This document shows, piece after piece, positions 42,523 through 51,340 of a DNA stretch of 58,018 bases. Where the stretch lies: positions 1-58,018 of the forward strand of contig DBXM01000050.1 of the NCBI GenBank assembly GCA_002309655.1. Direction: 5' to 3'. The stretch comes from Mageeibacillus sp. UBA1212. Its GTDB lineage: Bacteria; Bacillota; Clostridia; UBA1212. The notes beneath the pieces are model-generated. The model ran no database searches, was not told the DNA's origin, and worked only from the letters and a program-made list of their open reading frames with translations. A program made the position numbers and the translations under genes. Numbering within the stretch: position 1 is the stretch's first letter; each line of letters starts with the position of its first letter.

Positions 42523-43431
42523 TTATTTTTTCCTCAGTTTCACAAGCCCGGAGGAGAAGTCCATAAGGCCTTCTTCGTCAAAGACCAACTCGTCCCAGGA
42601 AGACTGCACTTCGTCGAACATTTCGCGATGCTCGCCGGTGTTGTAGTAGTATTTGCCGTTCACGGCTTTCCATTCCTTGCCGCCGCCTCCGGTGAATCTG
42701 CCGTCCTTGACCGCGCTGATCTCGCCCGCTTCAAGAGCGGCTTTGATAGCCTCTTCGGGAACGCCCGCGGGAAGCGGCATCCACTCGACCACCCTGTGAT
42801 CGGCTGTGAACTCGACGATCATCTCAAACGCTCTGACAGCGTCGGCAAGCTCTTCGGGCTTCGCCTCGCCGTTCTCGACGCGCTTGTTGAAGTCCGCCAC
42901 GATTTCCTCTTTCGTGAACAGGTCGAACTTGCCGCAGGCAAACGTTTTCGCCTTGGCGACCTCGTATTCGCCGGCGATGTCGTTCATGTTGAGGTCTTCC
43001 TCGCTCGGAGCAAGGTCGCCGATGTCGGGTTCCTTCGTGATCTGTCCCTCCTCGGTCTTCTTCAGCGCCACCGCCAGGAAGCCGATCGCGAAAACGAGGT
43101 GCCCATCGAGCACGTCAAGCTTCTCGGCCGCGTCCTTGAAAAATCCTTCGGGAATTTCCTCGAACGCCTCAAGCTTGTAGCGGTAATCCATCATTCCGGT
43201 TTGTTCCCAGGTGCCGCCAAAATCCTTGCCCGCCTCGACATGAACCTTCACGGTGTGGTCCTCGAAAAACTCAAACTTGAGGTCCTCGAACGTGCGGCCG
43301 TCCTCGCTCTTGAACTCCGCCGCGGGAATGTGCGCAAGGTCGTTGGAGAAGGCGTTCACCACGTAGTCCGCCTGCCATTTCCCGACAATAAATTTCAGTC
43401 CGTCTTTCAGCATATACTCACTCAGTTCCAT
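42523..43431 (-). CDS. Hypothetical cytoplasmic acidic protein
   Basis: Encodes 302 residues, acidic and soluble. Repeated pattern: the N-terminal third (LKFIVGKWQADYVVNAFSND; FEFFEDHTVKVHVE) and the C-terminal third (FEMIVEFTADHRVVEWMPLP; KAVNGKYYYNTGE) both read as lipocalin-like strands ending in W/Y-rich text. No known family is recognised. ATG 43431 has AAAGGAG 6 nt upstream; the longer frame does not. It is preceded by a good promoter (43479-43507). Confidence 0.65.
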   Translation of the reverse strand: MELSEYMLKDGLKFIVGKWQADYVVNAFSNDLAHIPAAEFKSEDGRTFEDLKFEFFEDHTVKVHVEAGKDFGGTWEQTGMMDYRYKLEAFEEIPEGFFKDAAEKLDVLDGHLVFAIGFLAVALKKTEEGQITKEPDIGDLAPSEEDLNMNDIAGEYEVAKAKTFACGKFDLFTKEEIVADFNKRVENGEAKPEELADAVRAFEMIVEFTADHRVVEWMPLPAGVPEEAIKAALEAGEISAVKDGRFTGGGGKEWKAVNGKYYYNTGEHREMFDEVQSSWDELVFDEEGLMDFSSGLVKLRKK

Positions 43432-43478
43432 AATCTGCTCCTTTCGGTTTTGCCCTCGCAAATGTAATTTTCATATTG

Positions 43479-43507
43479 ATTGTAGCTTATTTTCGCGGTT
43501 TGTTCAA
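43479..43507 (-). promoter_or_regulatory. Promoter of the 43431 gene
   Basis: On the minus strand: TTGAAC (43507-43502), a 17-bp spacer and TACAAT (43484-43479). Confidence 0.7.
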
Positions 43508-43550
43508 GAATGAACACTCTGCGGAAAGCCTTACGCTTCTTGGGAACGCG

Positions 43551-45026
43551 TCAGTTGTCCGACCTTCTGTAGCCGTTCTTCATGTTCACGCTCGCCTCGC
43601 GAAGAACATTCCCGAGCACGCGGTCGGTCTCCTTTTTCGCCATTTCCGCAACCTCCGCGTTCGCTTTGGCGGCCAAAGACTCAATTAGCGCCTTGTCGGC
43701 GATTTCGCCTATTTTTCGGTCATATTCGGCAATGATGCGGCGGCTTTCGATCATCGTTTTGGCCTGGTAGCGTTCGATGTGCTGGATGCAGGACGGGAAG
43801 TTTTCGTCCGCCAGCGCGCCGATAAGCCGGCTCGACCAGTAGAAGTTTTCGGTCGAAACGGTCGCCTCGACGTTTGAGAGATACGCCGGCAGCTTCGGAA
43901 CGTTCGTGTAAACGGGAACGATCGCGTCGAACGTCGTCGAACCGAAGCAGACCCACTCGAGCCCCTTTATCTCATCGCGAACGTCCGGCCTTATCTGGCA
44001 GACCGTCATCACGCCGGTGCGGTTGATGCCGATTGAGCGGTACTTCCCGCGCACGCCGGTGTCGCGGTTCGAATACGGGTCGAACGGGGTTCCCTGGAAG
44101 TGGGACGAGAGCAGGTATTTCACGTCTTCAACCGTCACCAGCCTGTCAGGAACCACCGCCCACGGAATGTCGCCGCTCTCCGGTCCGTAATCCGCGCCCT
44201 CGCCTTCCCACTTCATCGAGTCGGGGCACAGGTATCTGCCCATGAACCACGCGCGCGGGTTGTTGTAAATGCGGTCCGAATCGGTGTCGGAGCCGAAAAT
44301 CTTCCTCGGATTGAAATTGCCGTCTCTGTTCAAATCGAGCTTGTTTTCCGAAATGAACTTCCTGAGGTCCTTTGAGCAGAGGTGTTCCTTTTGCGGGCCG
44401 AACGCATCCTTAAGGTCGAAGATGTCGAGGCCCTGCCGGTTCGGGGCGATCACGCACATGTTGTCCGGAAGCCTCTTCGCGATCCAGTGATGGCCGCCGA
44501 TGGTCTCCATCCACCAGACTTCGTTCTCGTCGTTGAACGCGATTCCGTTCGCCTCGTACGTGCCGTACTTTTCGAGAAGCTCACCCAGCCTGAGCACGCC
44601 CTCCCGCGCGGTCTTCACGAACGGCAGCACAAGCATCACGAAGTCCTCCTCGCCGATGCCTCCCGGCGTCCACTTGTCTCTTTTCGTCTTCGGCGGAATC
44701 GCGTTCACGAACGGGTCCGCGGCAAGAACCCTCGGATTCGAGGTTATCGTCTCGGTCGCGGTCATTCCCACGTTCGCGGAGTTGATTCCCGTCGCCGCCC
44801 AGACGCCCTCGCCCGGTTCCACGTTCGGGCAGGCCGTGAACCGCATCGGATTTTCCGGAAGCTCCACCTCCGCGTGGGAAATAACGCTCTTGTAAACACG
44901 CTTGGTGTCCTTCGGTTCCACCACAATTATCTTTTTTACGTCAAAATGTCCGTCGTCAGTTCTCGCAATCATCGTCGAGCCGTCGTTCGACGCGTTTTTT
45001 CCGACCAAAATCGTCGTGCAGGCCAT
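43551..45026 (-). CDS. Peptidase family C69 dipeptidase
   Basis: Encodes 491 residues. MACTTILVGKNASNDGSTM places the catalytic Cys at residue 3, the normal position in family C69 (PepDA-like). RTDDGH, ANVGMTATETI, EVWWMETIGGHHW and NVEPGEG blocks are typical. It cleaves dipeptides, acting in the cytoplasm because no signal peptide is present. The start ATG 45026 follows AGAGG; the frame extends upstream only through a TTG. It lies 18 nt downstream of the NUDIX gene and is probably co-transcribed. Confidence 0.92.
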   Translation of the reverse strand: MACTTILVGKNASNDGSTMIARTDDGHFDVKKIIVVEPKDTKRVYKSVISHAEVELPENPMRFTACPNVEPGEGVWAATGINSANVGMTATETITSNPRVLAADPFVNAIPPKTKRDKWTPGGIGEEDFVMLVLPFVKTAREGVLRLGELLEKYGTYEANGIAFNDENEVWWMETIGGHHWIAKRLPDNMCVIAPNRQGLDIFDLKDAFGPQKEHLCSKDLRKFISENKLDLNRDGNFNPRKIFGSDTDSDRIYNNPRAWFMGRYLCPDSMKWEGEGADYGPESGDIPWAVVPDRLVTVEDVKYLLSSHFQGTPFDPYSNRDTGVRGKYRSIGINRTGVMTVCQIRPDVRDEIKGLEWVCFGSTTFDAIVPVYTNVPKLPAYLSNVEATVSTENFYWSSRLIGALADENFPSCIQHIERYQAKTMIESRRIIAEYDRKIGEIADKALIESLAAKANAEVAEMAKKETDRVLGNVLREASVNMKNGYRRSDN

Positions 45027-45044
45027 AGTTTTCAATCCTCTCTT

Positions 45045-45518
45045 TTATTTGATTTTCTCAGTCCCGTTTTCGACCGCCTCAAGAAGATTCCCCTCTTTGT
45101 CGTAAACGAGCTTCAGCGTGAAGAAGTCGCAATCTTTCTCTATTTTTCGGAGAAAAATCTTGTCACCCTCCCACAGGTCGAGCCCGTAGATTTTCTCCTT
45201 CGGAACCCATTCGAGCGTTCCTTCGTCGCAGTCGGTAAGATTTCCGGAAAAACGCTTTGCCTTGAACAGGAACATATGCTCGCACTCGCCGCCCTCAATC
45301 ACGAACGTTACAACAGAAAGAAGCTTCGGGTCCTCAAGCGTCAGCCCGGTCTCCTCAAGCGACTCCCTTTTCACGCAATCCTCGGGCGACTCGTCCTCAA
45401 GAAAACCGCCGCCGATCCCGATCCACTTGTCGCGGTTCAGGTCGTGTTCTTTTTTTACGCGGTGCATCATCAGGTAGCAGCCGTCTTTTTCCACGTAGCA
45501 AAGTGTCGAATTTCTCAT
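45045..45518 (-). CDS. NUDIX hydrolase
   Basis: Encodes 157 residues. The NUDIX box is complete at residues 37-59 (GGFLEDESPEDCVKRESLEE, then TGL). The N-terminal YVEKDGCYLMMHRVKKEHD and KWIGIGGG fit the MutT-like 8-oxo-dGTP diphosphatase subgroup common in Firmicutes. The substrate is not proven. A promoter (45562-45590) precedes it and it leads a pair with the dipeptidase gene. Confidence 0.9.
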   Translation of the reverse strand: MRNSTLCYVEKDGCYLMMHRVKKEHDLNRDKWIGIGGGFLEDESPEDCVKRESLEETGLTLEDPKLLSVVTFVIEGGECEHMFLFKAKRFSGNLTDCDEGTLEWVPKEKIYGLDLWEGDKIFLRKIEKDCDFFTLKLVYDKEGNLLEAVENGTEKIK

Positions 45519-45561
45519 TTTCCGTCTCCGCGTCTCCTTTTCCGGTGTTTTTCCGCCTGAA

Positions 45562-45590
45562 ATTATATCATCCGGCGGCCGGGAAGTTAA
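45562..45590 (-). promoter_or_regulatory. Promoter of the NUDIX-dipeptidase pair
   Basis: On the minus strand: TTAACT (45590-45585), a 17-bp spacer and TATAAT (45567-45562). Confidence 0.6.
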
Positions 45591-45629
45591 TAGATTTTCT
45601 TATTTCCGGGTGTAAAAAACGCGCGAAGG

Positions 45630-45638
45630 TGGTATAAT
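45630..45638 (+). promoter_or_regulatory. Extended -10 promoter of the methyltransferase gene
   Basis: TGG directly before TATAAT (45633-45638) gives an extended -10 element. No good -35 box is seen. The start codon is ~185 nt further on, so the leader carries the repeat cluster at 45651-45808. Confidence 0.65.
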
Positions 45639-45650
45639 ACCCCGTGCTTT

Positions 45651-45808
45651 TGTGGATTTTCCACTTGGTTGGAGAATCCACCGGATTTTGGAGAATTGTG
45701 GATTTTCCGGGCTGAGCGGAGAAACCGCCGGGTTTTGGAAAATTGTGGATTTTCCAAGCGCCGCAAAGCGACCGGATTTTGGAGAATCCACCGTATTTCC
45801 GGGAAATA
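45651..45808. repeat. GGAAAATCCAC repeat cluster, locus C, in a 5' leader
   Basis: GTGGATTTTCC (45652) pairs with GGAGAATCCAC (45671) as an 11-bp hairpin with one mismatch. Two further GTGGATTTTCC copies follow at 45698 and 45746, each preceded by TTTTGGA(G/A)AATT. The cluster ends with GGAGAATCCAC (45781) and the palindrome TATTTCCGGGAAATA (45794-45808). It lies between the promoter and the start codon of the RlmI-like gene. Confidence 0.8.
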
Positions 45809-45828
45809 TCAAATCGGAGAACAGAACT

Positions 45829-47007
45829 ATGCCTTACACAGTTACTCTCAAAAAGAACCACGAAAAACGCATCGCCGAAGGGCACCCCTGGGTGTACGCG
45901 AACGAGGTTTCAGACATCACCGGACCCGGCAAAAACGGCGACCTTGCCGACGTATATTCCGCGGACGGGAAGTTTCTGGGAAGGGGTTACATCAACCACC
46001 TCTCCAAGATTCTGGTGAGGATCTTCATACGCGACAGATCCTTCCCGGACGTCGATTTTTACACGCGAAGGATCCGCGCAGCGAATGATTTCCGGAAAAA
46101 GCTCGGGTTCGGCGAAGGCGACAGCTACCGCGCGGTTTTTGCGGAGAGCGACGACCTGCCGGGGCTCATTGTCGACAAGTACGGAGACCTTCTGAGCGTG
46201 CAAATTCTCACGCTCGGCATCGAAAAGAACCGGGAAACAATCGTTCAGGCGCTGAAAAACGTTTTCAAGCCGCGGGGAATCTACGCCCGCTGCGACTCGG
46301 CCGTTCGTGAAAAAGAGGGGCTCGACCTTTACAAGGGGCCGCTCTTCGGCGAGTTCGTTCCCGAGACGGTCATCACCGAAAACAGCCTGAAAATGCACGT
46401 TGACCTGGAAAACGGCCAGAAAACCGGGTATTTTCTCGACCAGAAGGAGAACCGCGCCGCCGTAAGAAGGTATGCCGCAGGCGCGGAAGTGCTTGACTGC
46501 TTCTGCAACGTCGGCGGATTCTCGCTGAACTGCGCGGCCGCTGGCGCCTCAAAAGTCTTTGCTGCCGACATTTCTGAACGCGCACTCGACGAGGTCAGGA
46601 AAAACGCGGCGCTCAACGGTCTCGGGAACATAATCGAAACCGTTCAGGCCGACGTTTTTGAACTCCTGCGCAGGTATAACGCGGAAGGAAGGAAATTCGG
46701 GCTCGTTATTCTCGACCCGCCCGCATTTTCCAAGTCGAAGGACGAAGCCGACAGCGCCCTCCGCGGGTATAAAACAATCAACAAAAGTGCGCTGAAACTG
46801 GTCGCACCCGGCGGATTTCTCGTCAGTGCCTCCTGTACGCATTTTATCTCCGTTGCCTCGTTTCTCCAGATGCTTTCGGACGCCGCGCGCGAGAGTGGCA
46901 GGCGGGTTCGTCTGGTCGAAATGAAGACCCAGTCGCCGGACCACGCGTCGCTTATGGCGGAAAAAGAAAGCCTTTACCTCAAGTTTTTCGTATTGGCGGT
47001 GGAGTGA
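45829..47007 (+). CDS. RlmI-like 23S rRNA cytosine methyltransferase
   Basis: Encodes 392 residues. A PUA domain opens the protein (HPWVYANEVSDITG). The class I SAM-dependent fold follows with KTGYFLDQKENR, EVLDCFCNVGGFSLNCAAAGA (SAM motif I), VILDPPAFSKSK (motif IV) and VSASCTHFIS with the catalytic Cys. This is the RlmI/YccW family that forms m5C in 23S rRNA. ATG 45829 is followed by the conserved MPYTVTLKKNHEKRI start; no strong Shine-Dalgarno is visible, only GGAG 14 nt upstream. The long frame upstream of this ATG is the repeat cluster. Confidence 0.88.
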   Translation: MPYTVTLKKNHEKRIAEGHPWVYANEVSDITGPGKNGDLADVYSADGKFLGRGYINHLSKILVRIFIRDRSFPDVDFYTRRIRAANDFRKKLGFGEGDSYRAVFAESDDLPGLIVDKYGDLLSVQILTLGIEKNRETIVQALKNVFKPRGIYARCDSAVREKEGLDLYKGPLFGEFVPETVITENSLKMHVDLENGQKTGYFLDQKENRAAVRRYAAGAEVLDCFCNVGGFSLNCAAAGASKVFAADISERALDEVRKNAALNGLGNIIETVQADVFELLRRYNAEGRKFGLVILDPPAFSKSKDEADSALRGYKTINKSALKLVAPGGFLVSASCTHFISVASFLQMLSDAARESGRRVRLVEMKTQSPDHASLMAEKESLYLKFFVLAVE

Positions 47008-47015
47008 TATTTCCC

Positions 47016-47078
47016 CGGAAAATCCACAATCCGGAGAATCCACCGCATTTCCCGGAAAACCGGTATTTCCCGGAAATA
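47016..47078. repeat. GGAAAATCCAC repeat cluster, locus D
   Basis: GGAAAATCCAC (47017) and GGAGAATCCAC (47033) are followed by CATTTCCCGGAAAA and the perfect palindrome TATTTCCCGGAAATA (47064-47078). It lies between the methyltransferase stop and the carrier start and matches the right end of locus A. Confidence 0.8.
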
Positions 47079-47107
47079 TTGCCCAATCTAAAAAGGAGCC
47101 TCTTCAC

Positions 47108-48445
47108 ATGGCAGACCTTTCAAACAACAGTCAAAATTCAGCCGGCGCCAGGCCGCCGGTCAAAAACAAAATGACACTTTCGGAGCGGTTCGGCTCGCTC
47201 GGGCGCGCGTATTTCGCGTTCCTCAGAATGGACGTCTGCCTGATGGCCATCGTGAACATCATGGCCCTTTTCGTCAACACCTTCATCATGCGCGCCGGCG
47301 GAAGCGTGAACCACGCGATGGTCTACAACATGCTGTCGTTCGGTTCCCAGCCGCTGTTCATGGTTTTGGCGGTTCTTGTGTCAAGGCGCGTTTCGCCGAT
47401 GGTTTCGCAGCGGATTGGATTCGCGGGGTATGCGGCGTTTTTCATTTTTGTACTAATTTTAGGTGAAAAGGCGGCCATTGACTTCTTCTGGGTACCGGCG
47501 CTTCTGCGCTCGTTCGGGGCCGGTTTTTATTACGTCTCGTACAGTTTTGAGGTCGTGGAATACACCACCGACGAGAACCGCGACGCGGCGGGCGGGATTG
47601 AAGGCACCATCAACGCGATAATTGCGCTGGCGTTTCCGATTCTGAGCGGACTGCTTCTGTCGGCGTTCCCGGAGGGGAATTTCACCGGGTACAGAATTTT
47701 GTTCGGCTGCCTCCTCGGGGTTGTAGCGGCGGCGTTCCTGTTCAGCCTGAAGCTTGAACCCATGCAAAGAACCTTCGACCCGGACGACAGAAAGAGCCAC
47801 CTCGGCGAGTCGTTCAAGGCGCTTTTGGGCGAGAAAATCGGCCGTTTCATGCTCTCGATGACGTTCTTCAAAGGGCTGCGGGTCGGCGCCATGGGATTTT
47901 TCATCGAGATTTTGATTTTTAACGCCATCAGGAACGAAACCCTCGTCGGAATCAACTCGACCGTCGGGAAAATCTTCGCGATCATCGGCGCCCTGCTCTA
48001 CGGTCTGATTGTCACGCCGAAAAGGCGCGCAGGTTCGGTGGCGGTCGGATCGGGTGCGATCATTCTCGTGGCGTGCATTCTGTTTTTCAAGCTCGACTGG
48101 ATTCCGTTGATGATTTTCAGCGCGTTCAACAGCGGCTTCGGCATCTTCATTTCCGAGCCGGAACTGACGCTCTACTTCACAACGATTGAAACGCTGGATT
48201 CGCTCAAAGGCAAGGCCGGCGAGGTCCACACCGCGAACGAGTTTTTCCTGGCCGCGGGCGAAGTTCTCGGAATCGGGATGACTCTTTTGTTCAATCTTTT
48301 ATTTCCCGGCAGCAACATCGCGTCGACGTGCGCGATTATTCTCCTGACCGGTTCGCAGTTCTTCTGCGCGTACTTCATCGGTGCGATTCAGAAATCGCTG
48401 AGTTCAGGCGCAGAAGCGGAAACCACAAGCGTGAGCGAGGAATAA
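47108..48445 (+). CDS. MFS-like multi-pass transporter
   Basis: Encodes 445 residues with about twelve hydrophobic segments. It starts with a ~35-residue soluble lead (LSNNSQNSAGARPPVKNKMT). Conserved-looking loops are RRVSPMVSQRIGFAGYAAFF, GAGFYYVSYSFEVVEYTTDE and KRRAGSVAVGSGAIIL. The layout fits the major facilitator superfamily. The substrate is unknown; no sugar-specific motif is visible. AAAGGAG precedes ATG 47108. The gene is flanked on both sides by GGAAAATCCAC repeats. Confidence 0.8.
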   Translation: MADLSNNSQNSAGARPPVKNKMTLSERFGSLGRAYFAFLRMDVCLMAIVNIMALFVNTFIMRAGGSVNHAMVYNMLSFGSQPLFMVLAVLVSRRVSPMVSQRIGFAGYAAFFIFVLILGEKAAIDFFWVPALLRSFGAGFYYVSYSFEVVEYTTDENRDAAGGIEGTINAIIALAFPILSGLLLSAFPEGNFTGYRILFGCLLGVVAAAFLFSLKLEPMQRTFDPDDRKSHLGESFKALLGEKIGRFMLSMTFFKGLRVGAMGFFIEILIFNAIRNETLVGINSTVGKIFAIIGALLYGLIVTPKRRAGSVAVGSGAIILVACILFFKLDWIPLMIFSAFNSGFGIFISEPELTLYFTTIETLDSLKGKAGEVHTANEFFLAAGEVLGIGMTLLFNLLFPGSNIASTCAIILLTGSQFFCAYFIGAIQKSLSSGAEAETTSVSEE

Positions 48446-48453
48446 TTTCCGCC

Positions 48454-48562
48454 GGAAAATCCACATTTCCCGCGGAAAAACGCCTCTGCCAACTGGACAA
48501 TCCACATTTCCCGTGGAAAAACGACCATGCAGATTGGAAAATCCACATTTCCCGCGGAAATA
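48454..48562. repeat. GGAAAATCCAC repeat array, locus E (forward orientation)
   Basis: Three ~29-bp copies start at 48454, 48495 and 48536 (exact 41-bp period). Each reads GG(A/C)AATCCAC, then ATTTCCCG(C/T)GGAAA. The 12-bp intervals differ (CCTCTGCCAACT, ACCATGCAGATT). In each copy GGAAA, TTTCC and GGAAA alternate, so two competing hairpins are possible. Confidence 0.88.
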
Positions 48563-48609
48563 AAGTGGCGGGCGGAAGTTTCGAACGGACGTCAGTCAGG
48601 CGGGAAATA

Positions 48610-48639
48610 TTGACATTCCCGCCTTCCCGAAGTTATAAT
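48610..48639 (+). promoter_or_regulatory. Promoter of the GH78 gene
   Basis: TTGACA (48610-48615), an 18-bp spacer and TATAAT (48634-48639). GGAGG at 48703-48707 precedes ATG 48716. Confidence 0.82.
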
Positions 48640-48715
48640 AAAAGCAAGCAGAGAAAACCTTTACGCAGAAGAAGACACCCGGCGGAAAACGCCGCGCAAT
48701 TCACGGAGGTAACTT

Positions 48716-51247
48716 ATGTTAGAAATCAGACAGCTTTCAATAGACAACCAGGACCTTTACCTTCCCGTTGTTACCGACAGCAGGAAGCCGGTTTTCAGGT
48801 GGAAGCTCGCCACCGACAGAGCGCATGACTTTCAGAAGAGCGCAAGGATAGTTGTGCGCAACGGGGATACCGTTTTTTGGGATTCGGGCGAGGTCGAAAC
48901 GGACGCGCAGACGATGACATACGCGGGGGAGGAACTTCCCGATCTGGAGCAGCTTTCGGTCGAGTTGTACGTTACCGCGGAGAGCGGGGACGACGCCTGG
49001 GTGGAGCGGTATTTTGCCTCTTTTACGGAGAAATTCGACTATCCGTGGATTACTTCGGGGAACACCGAGCCGAGGAGGGTCGTGAAGTTCCTGAAGAACG
49101 TTGACCTGCCGGCCGCGAAGACGGTGAAGTCGGCGTTCGCAATCTACTGCGGGTTGGGGTATTGCAACCTGACGGTCAACGGAAGGCGCACAAACCCGGA
49201 CATCGCGCTCGACCCGGCGTTCTCGGACTACTCGAAAACGTGCTATTTCGTGGTCGACGACATCTATTACGACGCGGTCGGCAACTCGCAGCTCAAGTTC
49301 TGCTTCGAGGTGGCGGACGGGTGGAGAAGGTTCGACAGCCCGTTCCTGCTCAAAATGGGGGCGAAAATGCCGACGTTTGCGGGCAAAAACATGCTGGCTG
49401 CGAAGATCGTGGTGACGTTCACGGACGGCACGCAGACGGTCGTGATGACGGACCGCACGTGGAAGTGGACGTATTCGGCGACGGTGACTTCGAGCATTTA
49501 CGACGGAACTGTTTTCGACGCGAGGCCCTGCAGGTACGGAAGGCGCAACGTGAAGCTCGCGGAGGCGCCGTGCGGCAACATAAGGATGATGAACATTCCG
49601 CCGGTCATGAAGCGCGAAAAGCTTGCGCCGGTCGATATTTTCCGGAAAAATCTCAGGAACGGCGAGCCTGCGTGGATCGTTGATTTCGGCAGGAACATTG
49701 CCGGCGTCGTGAGTCTGGAAATTCCCTCGAACCTTGAGGCGGGAAATAAAATTACGGTCGAGTATTCGGAAATTCTCGGCGAGAACGGCGACATTTTCAC
49801 AGCGAATCTAAGGGATGCGAAGGCGACGGACGTATATATTGCGGGCGAGCCGTCGGCGGTTCCCGTGTTCTGGACGCCGGAGTTTACCTACCACGGGTTC
49901 AGGTTCGTGAAGGTGACCGGCTACGGGAACCCGCTCGGGGAGACGAATATCAGGGCGGTCGAGCTCGGCACGGCGCTGGAAAAAACAGGCGATTTCAGCT
50001 GCGGAAGCCCGATTTTGAACGCGATTCACGAGGCGTGCGTGAACACTGAGCGCGCGAATATGCACTCGATTCTGACGGACTGCCCGCAGCGCGACGAGAG
50101 GCTCGGGTGGATGAACGACGCGACGGTAAGGTTCGAGGAGCTGCCGTACAATTTTGAGGTCGCGAGGATATTCCCGAAGGTGCTGCGCGACATTCGCGAC
50201 ACCCAGGGGGAGGACGGGTCGATAACGTGCACGGCTCCGTTCGTTGTGGGCGGCAGGCCCGCTGACCCGGTGTGCTCGAGTTATCTCGTGGCGGGGCTGG
50301 AGTACTACATGCGCACCGGCGACAGGAACGTTCTTGAGGAGTTCTACCCCGGTTTCCGCGCGTGGGAGGAATGCCTGCTGGCGCACTCCGATAACTATAT
50401 CGTGAATTATTCCTACTACGGCGACTGGGCCGGTCCGAAGGATTCCTGCGTCGACGAAGAGAACGCCCGTTCGGCGGTCACGCCCGGCATATTCATGTCG
50501 ACCGGCTACTCGTATTACAACTGCCTCAAGCTGCAGTTTTTCGCCCGCGAGCTCGGGAAGCGCGCCGACGCCCGCAGATACGGTGAACTTGCAGCGAAGA
50601 TCCGCGAGGCGTTCCTTGAAAAGTGGTTTGACGGGAAGACTCTGACGGTGGGCAGCGACTCGATGGCGTGTCTGGCGTTCGCGCTGTGGCTGGGAATCCT
50701 TCCCGAGGAGGCGCGGAAAGGCGTCGCGGCGAAACTCACAGGGAAATTGAGGGAAAACGGTTGGAAATCGACCTGCGGGAACCTTTGTTCGCGCTACCTT
50801 CCCGAGGTTTTGTGTGACTACGGGTACGCGGACGACGCGTTCCGGATGCTGACCGACGAGAAGTACCCGGGCTTCGGCTTCATGCTGCAGAACGGCGCCA
50901 CCACGATCTGGGAACGGTTCGAGCTCAAGAAGAACGGCGGCATGAACTCCTACAACCATCCAATGTACGCGGCCGTCGACAGGTGGTTCTACGCCTACGT
51001 GCTCGGAATCAGGAACACCGCCCCGGGCTGGACCTCCTGTGAAATCACCCCCTGCCTGCCCGAAGGGCTGCTCACCGCGCGCGGGTCCGTCGAGACCCCG
51101 TTCGGCCGCCTGTCCGTCCGCTGGGCAAAAAGGTACGGCGAGAAGGTCATCATGGTGACGGTGCCCTTCGGCATAAAGTGCACCCTGAACTTTGAAGGGC
51201 TGAAGAAGCGCCTCACCGGCGGCAGCTACACGTTCAGCGTTACTTAA
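48716..51247 (+). CDS. GH78 alpha-L-rhamnosidase, cytoplasmic
   Basis: Encodes 843 residues with no signal peptide. The canonical GH78 order is visible: N-terminal beta-sandwich (VTDSRKPVFRWKLATDR), a second sandwich (GLGYCNLTVNGRRTNPDIALDPAFSDYSK-type text near 145-180), DFGRNIAGVVSLEIP near 325, the (alpha/alpha)6 barrel with LTDCPQRDERLGWMNDA near 455, DWAGP, GATTIWERFE and a C-terminal beta domain. It cleaves terminal alpha-L-rhamnose from oligosaccharides. Rhamnose-rich pectin or glycoside substrates would fit the other enzymes of the window. It has its own promoter and terminator. Confidence 0.92.
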   Translation: MLEIRQLSIDNQDLYLPVVTDSRKPVFRWKLATDRAHDFQKSARIVVRNGDTVFWDSGEVETDAQTMTYAGEELPDLEQLSVELYVTAESGDDAWVERYFASFTEKFDYPWITSGNTEPRRVVKFLKNVDLPAAKTVKSAFAIYCGLGYCNLTVNGRRTNPDIALDPAFSDYSKTCYFVVDDIYYDAVGNSQLKFCFEVADGWRRFDSPFLLKMGAKMPTFAGKNMLAAKIVVTFTDGTQTVVMTDRTWKWTYSATVTSSIYDGTVFDARPCRYGRRNVKLAEAPCGNIRMMNIPPVMKREKLAPVDIFRKNLRNGEPAWIVDFGRNIAGVVSLEIPSNLEAGNKITVEYSEILGENGDIFTANLRDAKATDVYIAGEPSAVPVFWTPEFTYHGFRFVKVTGYGNPLGETNIRAVELGTALEKTGDFSCGSPILNAIHEACVNTERANMHSILTDCPQRDERLGWMNDATVRFEELPYNFEVARIFPKVLRDIRDTQGEDGSITCTAPFVVGGRPADPVCSSYLVAGLEYYMRTGDRNVLEEFYPGFRAWEECLLAHSDNYIVNYSYYGDWAGPKDSCVDEENARSAVTPGIFMSTGYSYYNCLKLQFFARELGKRADARRYGELAAKIREAFLEKWFDGKTLTVGSDSMACLAFALWLGILPEEARKGVAAKLTGKLRENGWKSTCGNLCSRYLPEVLCDYGYADDAFRMLTDEKYPGFGFMLQNGATTIWERFELKKNGGMNSYNHPMYAAVDRWFYAYVLGIRNTAPGWTSCEITPCLPEGLLTARGSVETPFGRLSVRWAKRYGEKVIMVTVPFGIKCTLNFEGLKKRLTGGSYTFSVT

Positions 51248-51258
51248 AATAATGAATG

Positions 51259-51318
51259 ACCCGCGTTGCGCGGGTAAAAAAGCGCCGCCCGGCGACAAAC
51301 CGGGCGGCGCCTTTTTTT
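51259..51318. terminator. Bidirectional terminator pair
   Basis: GCGCCGCCCGG (51282-51292) pairs with CCGGGCGGCGC (51300-51310). T7 follows on the plus strand and, on the minus strand, T6 (A at 51276-51281). A second hairpin, ACCCGCG-TTG-CGCGGGT, lies at 51259-51275. Confidence 0.9.
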
Positions 51319-51340
51319 AGCCATTTTTAGGAGAAACAGT

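Noticed and set aside
45652..45828. N-terminal 59-codon extension of the methyltransferase
   Set aside because: It is the repeat cluster read as protein; the conserved family start is at ATG 45829.
48454..48562. Repeat-spacer array read as CRISPR
   Set aside because: Intervals are only 12 bp, repeats vary between copies, and no cas genes are in the window.
49808..51298. 496-codon open frame on the minus strand
   Set aside because: Antisense of the GH78 rhamnosidase and runs into its terminator.
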